The position numbers and the translations under genes were made by a program. Below, in pieces: positions 60,141 through 64,000 of a DNA stretch of 64,000 nt (positions are counted from its first letter, which is position 1; each line of letters opens with the position of its first letter). The notes beneath the pieces are model-generated. The model was given only the letters and a program-made list of their open reading frames with translations, ran no database searches and was not told the origin of the DNA. The stretch is from assembly GCF_005406205.1 (NCBI RefSeq), contig NZ_NXLZ01000002.1, positions 62,001-126,000 on the forward strand, given 5' to 3'. Origin of the DNA: Campylobacter estrildidarum (GTDB taxonomy: Bacteria > Campylobacterota > Campylobacteria > Campylobacterales > Campylobacteraceae).

Positions 60141-60458
60141 ATGACTATAGAAAATCAAAAAACATCTAACTTTACTTTTAGTTCAAGTACTAAAATTAAA
60201 GAAAAAACATCTTCAGTAGATGAATTTCAAGCTAATCTAAATGAAGTGAAGAACAAAGAAAAAAAAGAAGATAAAGAAAAATCAAATTCAAGCGAATTAA
60301 ACAATAAAGATTTAGATCTTGGAGCAATTAGAGAAGATTTTAGATCTTATGCATGGCAAAAAATGAGAGAGGATCAATACAAAAAAAATGAAGAAACTTT
60401 ACTCAACAAACTTTTTGCAACTATAGATGCGGGAAATGTCGCGAGTAAAAATATTTAA
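60141..60458 (+). CDS. ciaC: CiaC-like secreted invasion antigen
   Basis: 105-residue hydrophilic, Lys/Glu/Ser-rich protein with no signal peptide; residues 1-60 look disordered, 65-90 form an amphipathic helix (DLGAIREDFRSYAWQKMRED). It matches what I recall as CiaC of C. jejuni, exported through the flagellar type III channel and needed for maximal host invasion. The sigma54 promoter immediately upstream ties it to the flagellar gene class. AAAGGA ribosome site. Confidence 0.82.
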   Translation: MTIENQKTSNFTFSSSTKIKEKTSSVDEFQANLNEVKNKEKKEDKEKSNSSELNNKDLDLGAIREDFRSYAWQKMREDQYKKNEETLLNKLFATIDAGNVASKNI

Positions 60459-60485
60459 ATATGAAAATAAATTCAAATTATACAA

Positions 60486-60508
60486 GCGAGAATTATTACA
60501 ATTCTCGC
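60486..60508 (+). terminator. Hairpin after ciaC
   Basis: Perfect 9-bp stem GCGAGAATT / AATTCTCGC with a 5-base loop, 28 bases after the ciaC stop. The U run is missing on the plus strand, so it may be a weak terminator or an mRNA end-protecting stem. Confidence 0.5.
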
Positions 60509-60627
60509 AAAAATTCCAAAATTTATAACTTTTTTTTAAAAAGTTTTATTTAAAACTTCGCTTAAAGAGATAAAGAATTTGTTAAATCTAAAATGAAATA
60601 ATAATTTAATTTTTCAATAATTTTTGT

Positions 60628-60633
60628 TATAAT
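60628..60633 (+). promoter_or_regulatory. hemE -10 box
   Basis: TATAAT within TGTTATAAT (extended -10), 23 bases before the hemE ATG. Confidence 0.6.
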
Positions 60634-60655
60634 TTTCCAAAAATAAAGGAAAATT

Positions 60656-61678
60656 ATGATTTTCATTGATGCTTGTTTTAAAAAATCAACGCCTTACACT
60701 CCTATTTGGATGATGCGTCAAGCTGGACGCTATTTGCCCGAATATATGCAAGTTCGCAAACAAGCTGGAGATTTTCTTTCCTTATGTAAAGATTATAAAA
60801 AAGCATCTGAAGTAAGCTTACAACCCGTAGAAATTTTAGGCGTAGATGCAGCAATCATTTTTTCGGATATTTTGGTTGTTCCTCTTGAAATGGGAATGCA
60901 TTTACGTTTTGAAAAAGGAGAAGGACCTGTATTTAAAGATCCGATTTCTAGCATAGAGGATCTAAAAAAACTAGATACTCAAAACGCTCATAAAAAATTA
61001 AATTATGTTTATGACGCCTTAAAACTTACTCGAGAAAAACTTCCAAAAGATAAAGCACTTATAGGATTTTGTGGAAGCCCTTGGACTATAGCCACTTATA
61101 TGATAGAAGGTGGCGGAAGTAAAAACTATGCAAAATGCAAAAAAATGCTTTATCAAAACCCAGAACTTTTACATTTGATTTTATCAAGTCTTACAGAAGT
61201 TTTAAAACTATATCTAGAAGAACAAATTAAAGCAGGAGCTAATGCTATTCAAATTTTTGATAGCTGGGCAAGTGCTTTAGAATGCAATGAATTTTTTAAT
61301 TTCTCTTTTAATTATATGCTTGAAATTTCTAATTTTATAAAAAACAAATATCCTAATATACCTGTCATTTTATTTCCTAAAGGAATCAGTGGTTATTTGG
61401 ATAAAATTAAAGGAAATTTCGATGTTTTTGGAGTTGATTGGAGCACTCCTTTAGAATTAGCACGTGATAAATTATCACACAAATATACTCTTCAAGGCAA
61501 TATGGAACCTTGTAGATTATACGATAAAAACTCCATCAAAGAAAGCGTAGATCAAATTTTACAAATTATGAAAAATAAAGCACATATTTTCAATTTAGGA
61601 CACGGAATTTTACCGGATATCCCTGTTGAAAATGCTAAATATTTTATCAAGCTTGTTCAAGAAAGTTCGGCTAAGTGA
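60656..61678 (+). CDS. hemE: Uroporphyrinogen decarboxylase
   Basis: 340 residues. Removes the four acetate carboxyls of uroporphyrinogen III in heme synthesis. [16 protein letters not shown] carries the catalytic Arg residues; [14 protein letters not shown] and [13 protein letters not shown] are conserved family segments. AAAGGAA ribosome site. Overlaps the next gene by GTGA. Confidence 0.97.
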   Translation: MIFIDACFKKSTPYTPIWMMRQAGRYLPEYMQVRKQAGDFLSLCKDYKKASEVSLQPVEILGVDAAIIFSDILVVPLEMGMHLRFEKGEGPVFKDPISSIEDLKKLDTQNAHKKLNYVYDALKLTREKLPKDKALIGFCGSPWTIATYMIEGGGSKNYAKCKKMLYQNPELLHLILSSLTEVLKLYLEEQIKAGANAIQIFDSWASALECNEFFNFSFNYMLEISNFIKNKYPNIPVILFPKGISGYLDKIKGNFDVFGVDWSTPLELARDKLSHKYTLQGNMEPCRLYDKNSIKESVDQILQIMKNKAHIFNLGHGILPDIPVENAKYFIKLVQESSAK

Positions 61679-62577
61679 AAATTGTTTTTGGACCTGTAAG
61701 CTCTAGACGCTTTGGAAGATCTTTAGGGGTGGATTTAAGCCCAAGCAAAAAACAATGCAATTTTGATTGCATCTATTGCGAACTTGAAGCTAAAAAAGCA
61801 CAAGAGAAACAAGATGAAATCGTAGAAGTTACACAAATCATTTCGGAAGTTCAAACGATTATTGATAAAGGAATTAAATTTGATTTTCTTACACTAACCG
61901 CTAATGGCGAACCAAGTCTTTACCCTCATTTGGATGAATTAATCAAATCTTTACGCCAAATTGCTAAAAATAAAAAACTTCTTATCTTAAGCAATGGTAC
62001 AGCCGTACTTGATCAAAATAAATTTCAAAGTTTGTTAAAACTTGATGTAGTTAAATTCAGTTTAGATAGTGTTATTTCTAAAACTTTTTATCGCATTGAT
62101 AGAGCTTTAAAAAACATTGATTTAGAATTAATGATTCAAAAAATGGCAGAATTTAAAACAAAATTTCAAGGCGATCTTATTATGGAAATTTTGGTGGTTA
62201 AAGATCTAAATGATAATGAAGAAGAATTTATAGCTCTTAATAAAGCTTTAGCTAAAATATCTCCAACAAGAATAGATCTAAGTAGCATCGATCGACCTCC
62301 AGCTTACGCAGTCAAACCAATAGATGAAAAAAAACTTCACGAACTTTCAAAATTAATCACTTGTGCACCCGTTTTTCTAGCAAGAAGAAACTATAAAGAA
62401 CAAAAACTTGAATTAAATAAAGAAGAATTGCTAAAATTCCTTCATTTAAGAGCACAAAGTGAAATTGATGTAGAACATACTTTTAGCGAAAAATCTAAAA
62501 TTCTTTTACAAGAATTAATCCAAAAAAATGAAGTAAAAATCATTAATCTTGCGGGTGTCCAATTTTACAAAGCTTAA
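61675..62577 (+). CDS. Radical SAM protein
   Basis: 300 residues from a GTG start that overlaps the hemE stop by 4 bases. The [4Fe-4S] cluster motif CNFDCIYCE (CxxxCxxC) near residue 32 is preceded by [18 protein letters not shown], a pattern of the YfkA/COG0731-like (wybutosine TYW1-related) radical SAM family. Its reaction is unknown. Translationally coupled to hemE but a heme role is only inference. Confidence 0.85.
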   Translation: MKIVFGPVSSRRFGRSLGVDLSPSKKQCNFDCIYCELEAKKAQEKQDEIVEVTQIISEVQTIIDKGIKFDFLTLTANGEPSLYPHLDELIKSLRQIAKNKKLLILSNGTAVLDQNKFQSLLKLDVVKFSLDSVISKTFYRIDRALKNIDLELMIQKMAEFKTKFQGDLIMEILVVKDLNDNEEEFIALNKALAKISPTRIDLSSIDRPPAYAVKPIDEKKLHELSKLITCAPVFLARRNYKEQKLELNKEELLKFLHLRAQSEIDVEHTFSEKSKILLQELIQKNEVKIINLAGVQFYKA

Positions 62578-62599
62578 TACAGAGTAATATTTAAAAATT

Positions 62600-63661
62600 T
62601 TGATAAATTTACTAAAAGGAGAAACCCAAATAACTAACGAAAAAATCATCTCTTATGAAGAATTTAAAGCTAATCCTATGCTTAAATGGTTTTTTGATAC
62701 AGAAATCAAGCATAGTGTTAAAGATAGGTATTATCAAGAATGGCAAGAATTTATCAACAAAGAAGGTATTGTGGTTTGCATCATAAGAGATCCTAAAGGT
62801 GAGGATATTCTTAAGTTGGATCCATTGTTTGGCAGAGTAGCAATGCTAGATGTATTATTTCGTAATGATTGGTGTTATGATTATGAATTTTTTGAATTTG
62901 TTTTACAATTTGTCAAAGATCAAAGATGGTTGAATTTTTTACTTGCGTGCAATACAATTGGTTGGAATGATGATGAACTCGATTTAGAAAAAACAAAAAA
63001 ATTATCAAGCTTTTAACAGATAAAGGAGTTAATATCAATGCTTACTTTTATGATAGTGATGGAGAATATAAATCTTTAATCTTTCAAACTTGTCCTCTAG
63101 ATTCCGCTAGTAAAATAGAAAGAGCCAATAAATTAGAACTTTTATCTTTTTTATTGGAACTAGGAGCAGATCCTAATCTTAAAAACTCAGAGGGTGAAAA
63201 TTTTTTACACAAGCTTCTTGTTTTTGAAGAGCAAAAATTTGCCAATGCCTTAATTGATAGTGGTAAACAATGAAATTACAGATAAAGGAGCGATTTCTTA
63301 TGGAGAAAGTGCTTTGATAGCAGCGGTAAGAAATTGCTATTCTAGCACAGTTAAAAAACTCATTGAAGCAGGAGCTAATGTCAATGTTTTTGATAATTTT
63401 GGAGATTCAGCTCTTGATCTTATAGGCAATAAAAGTGAAACCATAAAAAAATACCTTCTTAAAGCAGGAGCTAAAAGTTCTTTAGAGCTTTTAGGTAGTA
63501 AAGAAAAACTTGAAGAATTTGAAAATGAAATGCGAAGCAAAGGAAAAATACAAGATAAAATACAAAAAGAACACGAAAAACAACTTGAGGAAAATTATCT
63601 TGCTATCTTAGAAAAAACTCCTTTAGTTTTTCATAGAAACATAGAAGTTATCAAGGCATAA
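62600..63661 (+). pseudogene. Ankyrin-repeat gene, broken by two frame changes
   Basis: Three pieces in different frames: 62600-63016 (ISYEEFKANPMLKWFFDTE, an N-terminal domain I cannot name), 63000-63260 (LTDKGVNINAYFYDSDGEY, LLELGADPNLKNSEGENFLHKLL, clear ankyrin repeats) and 63254-63661 (GESALIAAVRNCYSSTVKKL, EAGANVNVFDNFGDSALDL, more repeats, then a charged coil). Breaks are near 63000 in an A-rich tract and near 63262. Rejoined it would be about 350 residues. Such cytoplasmic ankyrin proteins are often immunity partners of secreted toxins; that is inference. Confidence 0.7.
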
Positions 63662-63663
63662 AA

Positions 63664-63792
63664 TGATCACTATACATACAGGAGAGATTGAATTAATGCT
63701 ATGTGATAAGGAATTAAAATATAAAAACTATGGTTATAGCAGTGCTTTAAACAAAACACGCTCTAGTTACTTAAATATCTTGAGTTTTTGAG
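63664..63792 (+). CDS. Tiny ORF after the ankyrin remnant
   Basis: About 42 codons starting ATG 63664, two bases after the ankyrin stop, and running into the opposing uvrC end (MITIHTGEIELMLCDKEL). Possibly the N-terminus of a lost second gene of the same module, or chance. I recognise nothing. Confidence 0.25.
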
Positions 63793-64000
63793 CCATAGTT
63801 TTACCTACAAGGGCGCAAAGCTCATCAAAGTTTGCCTTATAAATAGATTCAAAATTTCCATAATAAGCTAAAAGTTTCTGTATAGAACCAGCACTTAAAC
63901 CCAATTTGATAAGCTTAGAGCTTTCCAAATCTTGTTTTTTCTTTGTTTTCTGATGAAAACTTATAGCAAAACGATGGGCTTCATCTCTTAGTTTTTGCAA
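63767..64000 (-). CDS. uvrC: Excinuclease ABC subunit C, 3' part (cut by window edge)
   Basis: 77 residues of the C-terminus: MQKLRDEAHRFAISFHQKTKKKQ, the conserved end of the RNase-H-like nuclease domain (the H-R-F-A-I motif), then the helix-hairpin-helix part (LSAGSIQKLLAYYGNFESI). UvrC makes both incisions in nucleotide excision repair. The rest of the gene lies beyond 64000. Confidence 0.92.
   Translation of the reverse strand: MQKLRDEAHRFAISFHQKTKKKQDLESSKLIKLGLSAGSIQKLLAYYGNFESIYKANFDELCALVGKTMAQKLKIFK

Larger units (their letters stand above)
60459..60655. other. ciaC-hemE intergenic region
   Basis: Holds a hairpin (60486-60508) and the hemE -10 box. No open frame. Confidence 0.5.

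Noticed and set aside
60486-60508. Hairpin after ciaC as an operator
   Set aside because: It lies downstream of the gene and too far from the hemE -10; a 3' stem is more likely.

Overview
The window is chromosomal DNA of an AT-rich epsilonproteobacterium of the thermotolerant Campylobacter group. The evidence is the gene content and order (dccRS, cprRS-htrA, cbpA-hspR, ciaC, bactofilin next to an M23 peptidase, rnpB next to efp), Campylobacter-type -10 boxes and the low GC. From memory the proteins look close to, but not identical with, C. jejuni NCTC 11168 (GroES and Lnt differ visibly), so C. jejuni subsp. doylei, C. coli, C. hepaticus or a sister lineage are all possible. The species is an inference.

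Layout. 1-9440 (- strand) is one tightly packed run transcribed from secretion to cell shape: yajC-secD-secF-leuS-lptE-degenerate GGDEF protein-folC-M23 peptidase-bactofilin (cut by the window edge). lnt (9413-10732) runs the other way. 10733-11519 holds no intact gene but contains a gene remnant, a tRNA-like relic and a strongly structured RNA candidate; it looks like a rearrangement breakpoint. 11520-18910 (- strand) carries dnaB, a MATE exporter, a thioredoxin-reductase-like flavoprotein, a DUF2891 protein with its DUF979/DUF969 permease pair, and efp. rnpB (RNase P RNA, + strand) follows.

19380-23556 is the wreck of a type VI secretion locus: tssM (IcmF) in several frames, then a broken FHA-domain tagH. 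23563-28281 (- strand) is a CrtI-like FAD oxidoreductase, a DUF2147 protein, radA, ftsY and a TlpA-like lipoprotein thioredoxin. 28367-32294 (+) is a 5-formyl-THF cyclo-ligase, rny, a DedA protein and comEC broken by one extra A in a poly-A tract. 32238-35172 (-) is brkB, glcD and a PgbA-N-like protein. 35293-40459 has an M23 peptidase, then a small unknown gene, pgeF, ribE and an AsmA-like giant.

40540-49602 is a stress-response region. groESL sits behind a near-perfect sigma70 promoter and a CIRCE operator; cbpA-hspR sits behind a sigma70 promoter with a HAIR-like HspR site; the two-component systems dccRS and cprRS and the protease htrA lie between them, with tRNA-Asn separating the two regulator pairs. 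49609-62577 is mostly + strand housekeeping: kefB, a HAD phosphatase, glyS, M23, a MidA-like methyltransferase, ppx/gppA (-), pdxJ-pdxA, an MFS exporter, ciaC behind a sigma54 promoter, hemE and a radical SAM protein. 62600-63661 is a frame-broken ankyrin-repeat gene, followed by the 3' part of uvrC (-).

I found no CRISPR array, no intact insertion sequence, no prophage and no long poly-G contingency tract. The least explained items are the folded RNA at 11285-11377 and the decayed T6SS and ankyrin remains. I cannot point to an intact, new multi-gene system here.
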